Numbered from the stretch's first letter, positions 8,766 to 16,625 are shown. The stretch is DNA of 64,000 nucleotides from DATBSK01 sp964501785 (GCA_964501785.1 CAZCUD010000019.1:1-64000); one strand, 5' to 3'. Translations and numbers: made by a program. Notes: generated by a model not told the origin, from the sequence alone.

Positions 8766-9602
8766 CTAGACGCCGACCGTGTCGCCCTCCCCCATTGGCA
8801 CCAGCTCGCAGTCGCCGAGGAGATCACGCGGCAACGCGTCGTAGAGCGCGTCGATCAGCGCATCGTCGTGGCCGGGGTCGTGGTGGAACGGGACGAGACG
8901 CCGAGCGTTGGCGGCGGCGGCGAAGCGAGCCGCGTGCGCCAGCGTGCTGTGACCCCATCCGACGCGCTCCTCGTACTCCTCGTCGGTGAGCTGCGCGTCG
9001 TGCACGAGCAGGTCGGCGTCGGCCGCGAGGTCGTGCCCGGAGATCCACTCCGGGCCGAGCGCGAAGCCCCGGGCGCACAGCATGGGCTCGTGGTCTGACA
9101 GGTACGCGAGCGTGCGTCCGTCGGCCTCGATGCGGTAGCCGAGCGTGAGACCCGGGTGGCACGTGCGTGCTGCGGTCACGGTGAAGCCGGGCACGTCGAG
9201 CGGGCCCTCGTGCACGTCGTGGACGTGGAGGGTGCAGTCGAGGTCGCGCAGCCGTACCGGGAACAGCGGCGGCGAGAGGTAACGGGTGAGGCGGGTGAAC
9301 AGGTCGAGCTGCGCGGTCGCCGGCCCCCAGATGTGCACGTCGAGCTCGGGGTCGTAGAGCGCGTCGAAGAAGCCCAGACCCTGGATGTGGTCCATGTGGA
9401 GGTGGGTGAGGAGCACGTCGACCCGTGTCACGCCGTCGGGGAGGCGCGGCACGAGCCTGCGGATTCCGGTGCCGGCGTCGAGCACGATGAGCCGGCCCGC
9501 GTCGTTGCGCACCTCCACGCACGACGTGTTGCCGCCGTAGCGCACGGTGTCGGGGCCGGGGCTCGCCAGCGACCCGCGGGTCCCCCACAGCGTGATGTTC
9601 AC
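8766..9602 (-). CDS. MBL-fold metallo-hydrolase
   Basis: 278 residues, a complete metallo-beta-lactamase fold. The N-terminus MNITLWGTRGSLASPGP with RYGGNTSCVEV is typical of the RNase Z-like/phnP-like branch. The metal site THLHMDHIQGLGFF (H-x-H-x-D-H) lies at about 85-98, followed by H from TCHPG, D from LLVHDAQ and H from PFHHDPGH. Its ATG overlaps the stop of the PAS-domain gene (ATGA), so a PAS sensor and a hydrolase are co-translated. Members include phosphodiesterases for cyclic nucleotides and RNA; the substrate here is not known. Confidence 0.83.
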   Translation of the reverse strand: MNITLWGTRGSLASPGPDTVRYGGNTSCVEVRNDAGRLIVLDAGTGIRRLVPRLPDGVTRVDVLLTHLHMDHIQGLGFFDALYDPELDVHIWGPATAQLDLFTRLTRYLSPPLFPVRLRDLDCTLHVHDVHEGPLDVPGFTVTAARTCHPGLTLGYRIEADGRTLAYLSDHEPMLCARGFALGPEWISGHDLAADADLLVHDAQLTDEEYEERVGWGHSTLAHAARFAAAANARRLVPFHHDPGHDDALIDALYDALPRDLLGDCELVPMGEGDTVGV

Positions 9603-9991
9603 GAGTCGGCTTCCCAGAAGAGCGCCGCCGCGCCCACGAGCGTGCCGCTGCTGTCGACGAGCGGGATCGCGGTCGTCTCGAGGCGCCGCGGCGTGCCGTC
9701 GAGCCCCCGGATGTCGAACGTGGTGTGGGCCGCGCGCCCTTCACGCAGCGCGATCACGAGCGGGAGCTCGGTGGGCTGCATCGGGTTGCCGTCGGTGTCG
9801 AGCGGTCCGAAGATCGTCGACCACTCCTCGGCGGGCATCGGGCCCGTCTCCTCGAACCGCCGGCCGAGCAGGTCCTCGGCGAGCTCGTTGTAGAAGACGA
9901 GCCCGCCCGCGCCGTCGACGACGAACATCGGCGTCGCGAGCAGGTCCGCGAGCTCTCGCATCAGGATCAGCTCGATGGGTTGCTGTGCCAT
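9599..9991 (-). CDS. Stand-alone PAS-domain protein
   Basis: About 130 residues, essentially one PAS domain: LLATPMFVVDGAGGLVFYNELAEDLLGRRFEE is the canonical PAS N-terminal block, and DIRGLDGTPRRLETTAIPL with LVGAAALFWE matches the C-terminal beta strands. There is no output domain. GTG 9994 is possible, but ATG 9991 has GAGGG at suitable spacing. The stop overlaps the start of the MBL-fold gene by 4 bases, which suggests the PAS domain works with that hydrolase as a separate sensing subunit (inference). Confidence 0.8.
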   Translation of the reverse strand: MAQQPIELILMRELADLLATPMFVVDGAGGLVFYNELAEDLLGRRFEETGPMPAEEWSTIFGPLDTDGNPMQPTELPLVIALREGRAAHTTFDIRGLDGTPRRLETTAIPLVDSSGTLVGAAALFWEADS

Positions 9992-10103
9992 CACGCCCTC
10001 TGGGTCTCGACGAGCGACCCTGTGAGGCTACGACCCGCGGGGCGCCCCCCGACGTGTCGCGCGTCACGGCGCGCACCGATCGGGCGCCGATACTGTCCGC
10101 CAC

Positions 10104-11171
10104 ATGGGGACGGATCCGAAGGCGAAGCTGCGCGAGTCGCTCGAGCTCCAGCAGGTGGGCATGCAGGGGCACGGCGGCTTCGCCTGCCCCTTCTACGACC
10201 GCCTGACGACCCACTTCCTCGACGACGTCGAGCGGGGCGGCCCGATGTGGACGCTGCTCGAGCCGTTCGCCCTCGAGCCCTACGACGCGATGTACGGCCT
10301 GCGGTTCCTCGGCGCACTGCACCGCCTGGCGCTGAGCGGCGACTCCCTCGAGCTCGCCGCGCACTTCCCGTCCACCGGCGGTGACGGCGACGATGCGGCC
10401 ACTTTCGCGGTGGTGGAAGCACTGCTGGCCGATCCCCCGCCGGTGGTCGCCGACATGTTCACCCGTCCGCCCCAGACCAACGAGGTGGGCCGCTCGATCG
10501 CGCTGATGACGGGCCTGCTCGTGATCGCCGACCGCCTCGACATGCCGCTGCGGCTGCGGGAGATCGGGTCGAGCGCGGGCCTCAACCTGCGGGCCGACAC
10601 CTACTGGTACGAGCAGGACGGGAAGGGCATCGGCAACCCCGACTCCAAGGTGCGGTTCATCGACATGTGGCCCGACGGTGCCCCGCCCTGGGACGCGAAC
10701 CTCTCTATTGTCGATCGCCGCGGCTGTGACCGCGACCCGATCGACGCCGCCGACCCCAAGGGTGCGCTCACCCTGCTGTCGTACGTGTGGCCCGAGCCGG
10801 CCGAGCGCTTCACGCTGGCGAAGGCGGCGATCGAGCAGGCCGCGAGCATCCCGGTGACGATCGACAAGATGGACGCCGACGAGTGGGTGCCCCGCGTGCT
10901 CGCCGACCCCGAGCCCGGCACCGCCACGGTGCTCATGCACTCGGTGATGTGGCAGTACCTCACCGAGGAGACGAAGACTTCGATCTTGCAGGCACTCGAG
11001 GCGGCCGGCGCGTCGGCGACCGCCGACGCACCAATCGTGTGGCTACGCCTGGAGCCGCACCCGGAGACGTTCTTCCCCGGTGAGCTGCGCGTCCGTGTGT
11101 GGGGCGGGTCGCGACACGAGGAGGCGTTGGTCGCCGCGTCCGGGTTCCATGGGGGACAACTGTTTCGCTAG
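10104..11171 (+). CDS. DUF2332-family protein
   Basis: 355 residues. The blocks GHGGFACPFYDRLTTHFLDDVERGGP, LRFLGALHRLALSGDSLELAAHFPS..GG and LREIGSSAGLNLRADTYWY are diagnostic of DUF2332, a family common in actinobacteria with no assigned activity. The EIGSSAGLNL segment resembles a SAM- or nucleotide-binding glycine loop, and the C-terminal VWLRLEPHPETFFPGELRVRVWGG is also typical. Its 3' end marks the left edge of the low-GC island that begins just downstream. Confidence 0.8.
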   Translation: MGTDPKAKLRESLELQQVGMQGHGGFACPFYDRLTTHFLDDVERGGPMWTLLEPFALEPYDAMYGLRFLGALHRLALSGDSLELAAHFPSTGGDGDDAATFAVVEALLADPPPVVADMFTRPPQTNEVGRSIALMTGLLVIADRLDMPLRLREIGSSAGLNLRADTYWYEQDGKGIGNPDSKVRFIDMWPDGAPPWDANLSIVDRRGCDRDPIDAADPKGALTLLSYVWPEPAERFTLAKAAIEQAASIPVTIDKMDADEWVPRVLADPEPGTATVLMHSVMWQYLTEETKTSILQALEAAGASATADAPIVWLRLEPHPETFFPGELRVRVWGGSRHEEALVAASGFHGGQLFR

Positions 11172-11185
11172 CAGGGGGATGCGCG

Positions 11186-11851
11186 CTACGGCGACGTCGC
11201 ACCTGGAGTCGGTGCGGTTGTTGTCAGACCCCGAGGTTGGCTACTGGAAGAGGTAGTCGATGCTGGGTTCGATTCTGGTGGCCGATCTGACTCCGTCGAT
11301 TCAAGAGGAAGCACAAGCAGCAGGCCAATCAGGGCGAGAACGGCTGCCCTCGCGAGATCTCGAAGGCTCGCCGTAACGAGATTCGCGACTTTGAGTGTGA
11401 TGGGGCCGAACATGTCAGTCGCTGTGGCGATCTCCGCGGCCCCACCAGACGTACTCAGACATTCGCTTGCCGATAGTTGCGGCGCCTGACCGGGGTATAC
11501 GGCTGATCCAGCGCAGATCAAGCAACTGATCACGAAGATTCCGGCGATCGCAAGGGGCAAGACTTCGCCAATGCCGTTAGCGTCGCCCAGCGCCACAACC
11601 AGCGCACCGACGATCAACGCAGCTGCGCCGAGGCAGATCGATGCCTTTCCGTCGAATCGACCGGCACGTGTGAGCGCTGCGCTGTACGCCACGGCAAACC
11701 GGTGAAAGAGCGCGTCGCGCTCAGCAATCGGAACCCCAGCGATCTTGTTCTGCCATTCTCCGAGGGCGCTATCCCAGGGCTTGATCTCAATCTTCTTGTT
11801 TGCGCGATGGGCCCCTGGGTAGGCGGGCAGGATCAGATCGCGCAGCTTCAT
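11186..11851 (-). CDS. Three-helix membrane protein of the RiPP cassette
   Basis: 221 residues, family not recognised. A soluble N-terminus (1-68) precedes two adjacent membrane helices (about 71-89 and 96-119), an intervening 45-residue amphipathic stretch, a third helix (about 166-184) and a Ser/Thr/Pro-rich tail. Its ATG overlaps the stop of the ATP-grasp gene (11848-11851), so it is the last gene of a three-gene minus-strand operon. The layout is reminiscent of small membrane effectors of nucleotide-signalling systems such as PycTM, but it could equally be an exporter or immunity protein for the modified peptide. Base composition is lower in GC than in neighbouring regions. Confidence 0.65.
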   Translation of the reverse strand: MKLRDLILPAYPGAHRANKKIEIKPWDSALGEWQNKIAGVPIAERDALFHRFAVAYSAALTRAGRFDGKASICLGAAALIVGALVVALGDANGIGEVLPLAIAGIFVISCLICAGSAVYPGQAPQLSASECLSTSGGAAEIATATDMFGPITLKVANLVTASLRDLARAAVLALIGLLLVLPLESTESDRPPESNPASTTSSSSQPRGLTTTAPTPGATSP

Positions 11852-12771
11852 GGCACGTGGGTGCGGCCCCGGACCAACCGCTCTAGATAGTCCGCGAGAC
11901 AGTCGCTGATTCCAAGGTCAAGAGCTCGATCAAGGAACATCCACTCACCAGCTTGATTCGCCTCAAGAAAACACACCGAGGCACCGGTGTCGATGAAGTC
12001 GAAGGCGGCGTAGTGGAGGCCAAGTTCCGTCATGTAAGCCCGGCAAGCCTCCGCGACCACACGCGGGATCGGCCACGATGACCATGCGTCTACGTCGCGG
12101 GACTCCTTCCTCCAATCTGACGAATCTCCAGCGCTGCTTGCGCCGAAAAGCCGCTCTCCTATCGCCACTACCCGAACGTCTGCCCCACCTACCAAGGACT
12201 CCTGGACAATTACGGGCTGCTCCAGCCACGCGGAATCCTCGGCGAGTACGTCATCCGAAACTGCTTCTGTGAAAACGAACGAACGGTCAGAGAATTCGAA
12301 GTACGCCCCAGCAAGGCTCTTTACGACGCAAGGGCCAACCGCACCAACGAACTCGCGGGCGTGCTGAGGACTGTTCGTTACGGTCGTTCTCGGCAGGTCG
12401 AAGCCGACGCGGTCGGCGGTCCGTAGCTGTGTGACCTTGGACTCGGCTCGGCGGGCGTCCCACAGGCCATTGACCCAGACTGCACCGTCATCGAAGCCAT
12501 CGATCCAGGCGCGCCACTGCTGCTGCGACACTAGGAAGTTGTCAACAGTCATGAGGTCAGAGACGTCGGGGTCTACCCGAAACTGTCGCCACCACACGAC
12601 AGCCGGCTTCACGCTTGAGCCGACCTTTGGCCCCCACGTCGGTACTGGACTCGCTGCCGCCTGTTCAGCGTTGACCCTCACGATGTCGATCGGGCGGTCC
12701 GCCAAGCGACGAATGACATCATCGGCCGCGAAGTCACGCTCGTTCGTCAGGATGAGGAGTGGACCGGACAA
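11848..12771 (-). CDS. ATP-grasp peptide ligase, graspetide (MvdC/MvdD/TgmB-like) family
   Basis: 307 residues from a TTG start lying 5 bases after the stop of the small upstream frame. N-terminal LLILTNERDFAADDVIRRL is the pre-ATP-grasp beta-alpha unit used by RiPP ligases. Seen in the ATP-grasp core: CVVKSLAG (Lys at about 151), IVQESLVGGADVRVVAIG (adenine hinge and D-V-R at about 189-204), AFDFI, and the metal-binding FLEANQAGEWMFLD (E-x-N at about 270-272), closely matching the F-L-E-V-N-x-x-G-x-W motif of graspetide ligases. These enzymes form ester or amide links between Asp/Glu and Thr/Ser/Lys side chains of a precursor. Position directly after an acidic small peptide supports the call. 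Confidence 0.75.
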   Translation of the reverse strand: MSGPLLILTNERDFAADDVIRRLADRPIDIVRVNAEQAAASPVPTWGPKVGSSVKPAVVWWRQFRVDPDVSDLMTVDNFLVSQQQWRAWIDGFDDGAVWVNGLWDARRAESKVTQLRTADRVGFDLPRTTVTNSPQHAREFVGAVGPCVVKSLAGAYFEFSDRSFVFTEAVSDDVLAEDSAWLEQPVIVQESLVGGADVRVVAIGERLFGASSAGDSSDWRKESRDVDAWSSWPIPRVVAEACRAYMTELGLHYAAFDFIDTGASVCFLEANQAGEWMFLDRALDLGISDCLADYLERLVRGRTHVP

Positions 12772-12776
12772 CTGAC

Positions 12777-12968
12777 TCAGGTGCCCTTCTGATCCTCACC
12801 CGTCTCGTAGTCGCACTTCTTCGTTTCCGAGATCCGCTGCGAGCGCCAACTAGGAACCCACTCCCCGTCCTCGTACACGCTCGAGGTCTGTGAAGCCGCG
12901 TCGTACGAAACTACGAGTGAACCTTTTTCGATTCGCCTAGTTGAGAGAAGCCGGAGCAATCCAGCCAT
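12777..12968 (-). CDS. Candidate graspetide precursor peptide (63 residues)
   Basis: I prefer the ATG at 12968 (GGTGA upstream) over the ATG at 12998, giving 63 residues. A leader (about 1-44) includes SYDAASQTSSVYEDGEW, resembling the YDPxxQ...DG block seen in actinobacterial ATP-grasp target peptides. The putative core is the C-terminal ISETKKCDYETGEDQKGT, which packs Thr49, Lys50, Lys51, Thr56, Lys61 as possible nucleophiles and Asp53, Glu55, Glu58, Asp59 as acceptors, plus a single Cys52. It ends 5 bases before the ATP-grasp ligase start. No mature product can be predicted from sequence alone. Confidence 0.6.
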   Translation of the reverse strand: MAGLLRLLSTRRIEKGSLVVSYDAASQTSSVYEDGEWVPSWRSQRISETKKCDYETGEDQKGT

Positions 12969-13030
12969 TGCTTCACCACACTTTCGATCGCGGCGCATCA
13001 GTGTAGAAGGGATTCATCGGGTTCTTGGTC

Positions 13031-13054
13031 GGTTCGACACTGCGATATCGAACC
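13031..13054. promoter_or_regulatory. Perfect 7-base dyad in the divergent intergenic region
   Basis: GGTTCGA and TCGAACC form a perfect inverted repeat separated by 10 bases, in the AT-rich gap between the RiPP cassette (minus) and the TIR/SLOG cassette (plus). The spacing (one helical turn between half-site centres plus a few bases) fits a dimeric regulator, which could coordinate both directions. Function is inferred from position only. Confidence 0.35.
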
Positions 13055-13113
13055 CATTCCTAGCGATCAGGCTCGCCGTAGTCTCTCGTCGGGCTCGAGA
13101 CCGAGGAGGCGCA

Positions 13114-13593
13114 ATGGCTGTCTATTACAGCTTCCACTATTCACGAGACGCTTGGCGTGTGCAGCAAGTCGTGAACATGGGAGCGATCGATGGGCAGACG
13201 ATTCTCAACTCCCAAGCTTGGGAGGAGATCAAGCGACGCGGGGACGCTGCGATCGAGGCTTGGATCGCCGAACAAATGCAGAGAAAGACCGCGGTTGTCG
13301 TCCTCGTCGGCACGGATACGGCCAACCGACGCTGGGTCCGGTACGAGATTGCCAAAGCGTGGGACGAGCGGCGTCCACTCGTTGGAATTCGTATTCATGG
13401 CTTGGCTGATCGCCAAGGTCGGACCGATCTCAGCGGGGACAACCCCTTTGAGCGCGTTCGACTCCAGGGCGGAGGAACCGTCGCGAGTCACGTCCCACTC
13501 CACAGTCCTGGAGGTGTGGGCAGCCAGGCTGTATATGCCTCGATACGCGCGAACTTGAGGCAGTGGGTCGCGGGCGCCTACGCCCGACCGTGA
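13114..13593 (+). CDS. TIR-domain protein of the ThsB/DUF1863 type
   Basis: 159 residues, a complete MTH538-like TIR domain. Family marks: YYSFHYSRDAWRVQQVVNMG at 4-23, WEEIKRRGDAAIEAWIAEQM at 36-55, VVVLVGTDTANRRWVRYEIAKAW at 62-84 (Glu78 in the position of the TIR catalytic Glu) and VGIRIHGLADRQG at 90-103. In Thoeris, ThsB of this kind recognises phage and makes a cyclic-ADP-ribose-type or related signal from NAD. A strong GAGGAGG site precedes the ATG. It is the first gene of a three-gene run with another TIR gene and a SLOG gene. No canonical ThsA (SIR2-SLOG or Macro-TM) is present nearby. Confidence 0.78.
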   Translation: MAVYYSFHYSRDAWRVQQVVNMGAIDGQTILNSQAWEEIKRRGDAAIEAWIAEQMQRKTAVVVLVGTDTANRRWVRYEIAKAWDERRPLVGIRIHGLADRQGRTDLSGDNPFERVRLQGGGTVASHVPLHSPGGVGSQAVYASIRANLRQWVAGAYARP

Positions 13594-13615
13594 CACGAGA
13601 ACGCATCGACACCTT

Positions 13616-14761
13616 ATGGTGAGCTACAGGATCCAGATGATCCACGTCGATCGCGATGCGTGGAAAGCGTCACTGCTCCAAGCGATCGATACCGAACTCA
13701 ATGCTGTCGGTCTGCAGGGCGCCGTGTCGATCCAGTCCGCCGGTCCCGTCGATCCGGACAGCCAACCTACGATCGCCGTGTTCTTGGGGAGCGCAGCCGC
13801 CTCCACCGACGCCGCTTCCCGAATGCTTGTCAGGCACGCCCTCGACGGTGGGACAACAGTGATTCCGGTCGTAGAAGACCTGGACAACTACGTTTCAAGC
13901 GTTCCTATCGAGTTGCATCCCATCAACGGGTGGCGCTGGGATGAAGTAGACCCGACACGGCTTGCTCGCTTCGTGCTTCGCCAACTTGGGATCGAGGAGC
14001 AGCAACGCCGCGTCTTCATCAGCCACAAGCGTGAAGACGGGCTCCTCGCCGCGGAACAGCTGTACGACCATCTCCAGCACAATGGATTTGAGCCATTCAT
14101 CGACAGGTTCGGAATTCGTGCTGGCGATTCGGTGCAGGATCGCATCACGCAGTCACTTGAGCGGTGCGCCTTTCTTCTTCTTCTTGAGACACCGCGCGCA
14201 CATGAATCCGCGTGGGTTTATGACGAAGTTGAATACGCATTGAGCCACGTTCTCGGCATGCACATCGTTACGTGGCCGGGTGCCTCTCAGGTCGCGGGAA
14301 GCAACAGGCTCCCGAGACAGTTGCTCGCTAGTCCGGACCTGACTCTACGAGGGGGCCAGTTTGCGCTCTCCGCGCAAGCGCTGGACGCAGTCCTCGCCGA
14401 GGTCGAAGCCGCTCAGGCCGCGGCCCTAGTCAGGCGCCGACGACAGCTTCTGCGAAACGTCGAGGACGCCGCCGAGGTCGCCCACCGAATCGCGATCCCG
14501 CTCCCCGATTGGCGCCTCCTGATCGAAACCCCCGCTGGTAGCGACATTGTCGGCGTGTCAGCGCACACACCGCGCGTGAAGGACCTATTCGCATTGGATC
14601 GCGCTCGGCGCGGCTTGCCGTCCGCGGCGAATGCCCAAAGATCGGTCCTCGTGCACGGTACGCCACAGATTGATCCAGAAGAGCGAGACCTCCTTGTGTG
14701 GTCGATCCACAGTCGACCCATGACGCTCGTTTGGAGCAATTCGATCGGGGGATACTGGTAG
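13616..14761 (+). CDS. TIR-domain protein with extra N-terminal TIR-like region
   Basis: 381 residues. The central TIR domain runs from RRVFISHKREDGLLAAEQLY (131-150) through NGFEPFIDRFGIRAGDSVQDRI to CAFLLLLETPRAHESAWVYDEVEYAL (184-209), with Glu204 in the usual NADase position. Residues 50-105 (PTIAVFLGSAAAST..MLVRHALDGGTTVIPVVEDL) look like a second, degenerate TIR-like or related Rossmannoid unit. The C-terminal 100 residues are not recognised. The gene lies 22 bases after the ThsB-like gene and 2 bases before the SLOG gene, so it is probably the effector NADase of a small operon (inference). Confidence 0.75.
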   Translation: MVSYRIQMIHVDRDAWKASLLQAIDTELNAVGLQGAVSIQSAGPVDPDSQPTIAVFLGSAAASTDAASRMLVRHALDGGTTVIPVVEDLDNYVSSVPIELHPINGWRWDEVDPTRLARFVLRQLGIEEQQRRVFISHKREDGLLAAEQLYDHLQHNGFEPFIDRFGIRAGDSVQDRITQSLERCAFLLLLETPRAHESAWVYDEVEYALSHVLGMHIVTWPGASQVAGSNRLPRQLLASPDLTLRGGQFALSAQALDAVLAEVEAAQAAALVRRRRQLLRNVEDAAEVAHRIAIPLPDWRLLIETPAGSDIVGVSAHTPRVKDLFALDRARRGLPSAANAQRSVLVHGTPQIDPEERDLLVWSIHSRPMTLVWSNSIGGYW

Positions 14762-14763
14762 GC

Positions 14764-15417
14764 ATGGCGATAAACGCCGGTCTAGCGCCATCGGACGGAC
14801 CGTTGACAAACAAGTCCGTGTTTCTGTCGGCGAGCATTCCCGATCCCGCACGTTGGTCAGGCGACTTCGATCCGCTTGAGATCACGGATGCTGTAGTCGC
14901 CGCGGCACGATCGATCGTGGCAGCTGGCGGGGTACTAATAACGGCGGCGCACCCGACCGTTGCACCCCTTGTCCTCTATGTCGCGTCGGAATTTCCGCGC
15001 ACCGACGTACCGAAAGTCATCGTCTATCAGTCACGCTTGTTCGATCCGATCTTGCCGCCCGAGACGCGCCGTTTTGAGGAACAAGGCATTGGAGAGGTGC
15101 GTTGGACGCCCGCCGCCGACGGCGAGTTGCCACGACCGGGATCCTGGACCCGAAGCTTGGCAATCATGCGAGAAACGATGCTGTCTGAGACTCAGCCGAG
15201 CGCTGCGATATTCATCGGCGGAATGGCCGGGATTCGAACCGAGTTCGACCTGTTCCGCGGGGAGTTCCCGGATCGCCCCGTTTACGTCCTGGGACGACCC
15301 GGTGGTGAAGCAAGCAGCATCGCCTCCACGGTCGACACGCCACTGGCCAACGAACTCAGATCAGGCGGCGTCTACCCGGCTCTACTTCGGCGCATCGTGG
15401 ACGAGTTGTCGAACTAG
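14764..15417 (+). CDS. SLOG-domain protein, probable nucleotide-signal sensor
   Basis: 217 residues from the ATG two bases after the TIR stop. The fold reads SVFLSASIPDP (first strand), a helix, VAAGGVLITAAHPTVAPLVL (54-70, glycine-containing loop), VPKVIVYQSRLF, and AAIFIGGMAGIRTEFDLF (148-164), the last being a hallmark of SLOG domains tied to TIR proteins. SLOG domains bind nucleotide-derived ligands; in Thoeris ThsA a SLOG domain senses the cyclic ADP-ribose signal. Here it is free-standing, which would make it a separate sensor subunit for the adjacent TIR effector (inference). Confidence 0.72.
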   Translation: MAINAGLAPSDGPLTNKSVFLSASIPDPARWSGDFDPLEITDAVVAAARSIVAAGGVLITAAHPTVAPLVLYVASEFPRTDVPKVIVYQSRLFDPILPPETRRFEEQGIGEVRWTPAADGELPRPGSWTRSLAIMRETMLSETQPSAAIFIGGMAGIRTEFDLFRGEFPDRPVYVLGRPGGEASSIASTVDTPLANELRSGGVYPALLRRIVDELSN

Positions 15418-15440
15418 CCCATCACCGCCAAGCCTATTCG

Positions 15441-16625
15441 CTACGCCGCTTTGCCGAGCACCAACGCGCTTGTGGGCACCATCGTGCCGGCGGTTACCAG
15501 GACGTGCTCCACACCGTCGGGCTGGTTCGTCGACGTGCCGCGGATGAGCCGCGCACCTTCGGCGATCCCGTTCATGCCGTGGATGTAGGCCTCGCCGAGC
15601 TGGCCGCCGTTGGTGTTGATCGGGAGGCGGCCGCCGAGCTCGATGTTGCCGTCCTTGATGAAATCTCTCGCTTCGCCCCGGCCGCAGAACCCGAACTCCT
15701 CGAGCTGCGGGAGTGCGAGCGGGGTGAAATGGTCGTAGATGATCGCGGCCTGGATGTCCTTCGCGCTCAGGCCCGTGGTGTTCCAGAGCTGGCGCGCGAT
15801 CAGGCCCATCTCCGGGAGCCCTGAGATCGAGTCGCGGTAGTAGCTCGTCATCATCTCCTGGTTGCTGGCCGCGCCCTGAGCGGTCGCCTTGATGATGACC
15901 GAGCCATTGGGCGCGTCCTTCGCCCGCTCGGGCGTGGTGACCACGATCGCCTGGCCACCGTCGCTCTCCTGGCAGCAGTCGAGCAGGTGCAGGGGCTCCA
16001 CGATCCAGCGGCTGTCCTGGTGGTCTTGCAGCGTGATCGGCTTCTCGTAGAACCACGCCTTCGGGTTGTTGGCGGCGTGCTTGCGGTCGGCGACCGCGAT
16101 GCGTCCGAAGTCTTCGCTCGTCGCGCCGTACTCGTGCATGTAGCGGGTCGCGAACATCGCCACCCACTGCGCCGGCGTCAGCAGGCCGAACGGCGCGTAC
16201 CAGGCGAAGTGCGCGCTCTCGGCGGTGGCCATCGGCGGGCGGTCCTGCACGCCGGTGCCGAAGCGGTGGCCCGAGCGCTCGTTGAACGCCCGGTAGCAGA
16301 CCACGTAGTCGGCGACACCTGCGTTCACCGCGAGCACGGCCTGCTGGATCGTGCCGCACGCCGCTCCCCCACCGTGGTGGATGCGCGAGAAGAACGACAG
16401 GTCGCCCACGCCGAGGTTCTTGGCGATCTCGATCTCGGGATTGGTGTCGGCGGTGAACGTCACCATGCCGTCGACCTGCTCGGGCTTGATGCCGGCGTCG
16501 TTGATCGCGGCCTCGCACGCCTCGATCGCGAGCTGGAGGTCGGAGCGGCCCGAGTCCTTCGAGAACTCGGTGGCGCCGATCCCGGCGATCGCTCCGGCGT
16601 CGCGCAGCTTGTTGATCTCGCTCAC
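15441..16625 (-). CDS. ltp2: Ltp2-like thiolase-fold aldolase
   Basis: 394 residues from the GTG at 16625, which overlaps the stop of the MaoC gene (GTGA). Thiolase-superfamily features: IAGIGATEFSKDSGRSDLQLA at the start, FFSRIHHGGGAACGTIQQAV around 95-115, YRAFNERSGHRFG (a motif I associate with Ltp2) and C-terminal ASTNQPDGVEHVLVTAG. In mycobacteria Ltp2 pairs with the DUF35 part of ChsH2 and performs the retro-aldol step that releases propionyl-CoA from the C17 side chain. It is the last gene of the igr-like operon here. The exact substrate is inferred from synteny. Confidence 0.8.
   Translation of the reverse strand: MSEINKLRDAGAIAGIGATEFSKDSGRSDLQLAIEACEAAINDAGIKPEQVDGMVTFTADTNPEIEIAKNLGVGDLSFFSRIHHGGGAACGTIQQAVLAVNAGVADYVVCYRAFNERSGHRFGTGVQDRPPMATAESAHFAWYAPFGLLTPAQWVAMFATRYMHEYGATSEDFGRIAVADRKHAANNPKAWFYEKPITLQDHQDSRWIVEPLHLLDCCQESDGGQAIVVTTPERAKDAPNGSVIIKATAQGAASNQEMMTSYYRDSISGLPEMGLIARQLWNTTGLSAKDIQAAIIYDHFTPLALPQLEEFGFCGRGEARDFIKDGNIELGGRLPINTNGGQLGEAYIHGMNGIAEGARLIRGTSTNQPDGVEHVLVTAGTMVPTSALVLGKAA

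Noticed and set aside
12999..13113. Extending the precursor peptide frame upstream to the ATG at 12998
   Set aside because: The ten extra residues lack a ribosome site before them, while the ATG at 12968 has GGTGA at suitable spacing.
13114..15417. Calling the cassette a standard type I or II Thoeris
   Set aside because: No SIR2-SLOG or Macro-TM ThsA is present; only TIR and SLOG proteins are encoded.
11172..15440. Search for tRNA gene, integrase or att-type direct repeats at the island edges
   Set aside because: None was seen by reading both boundaries, so no integrative element is called.
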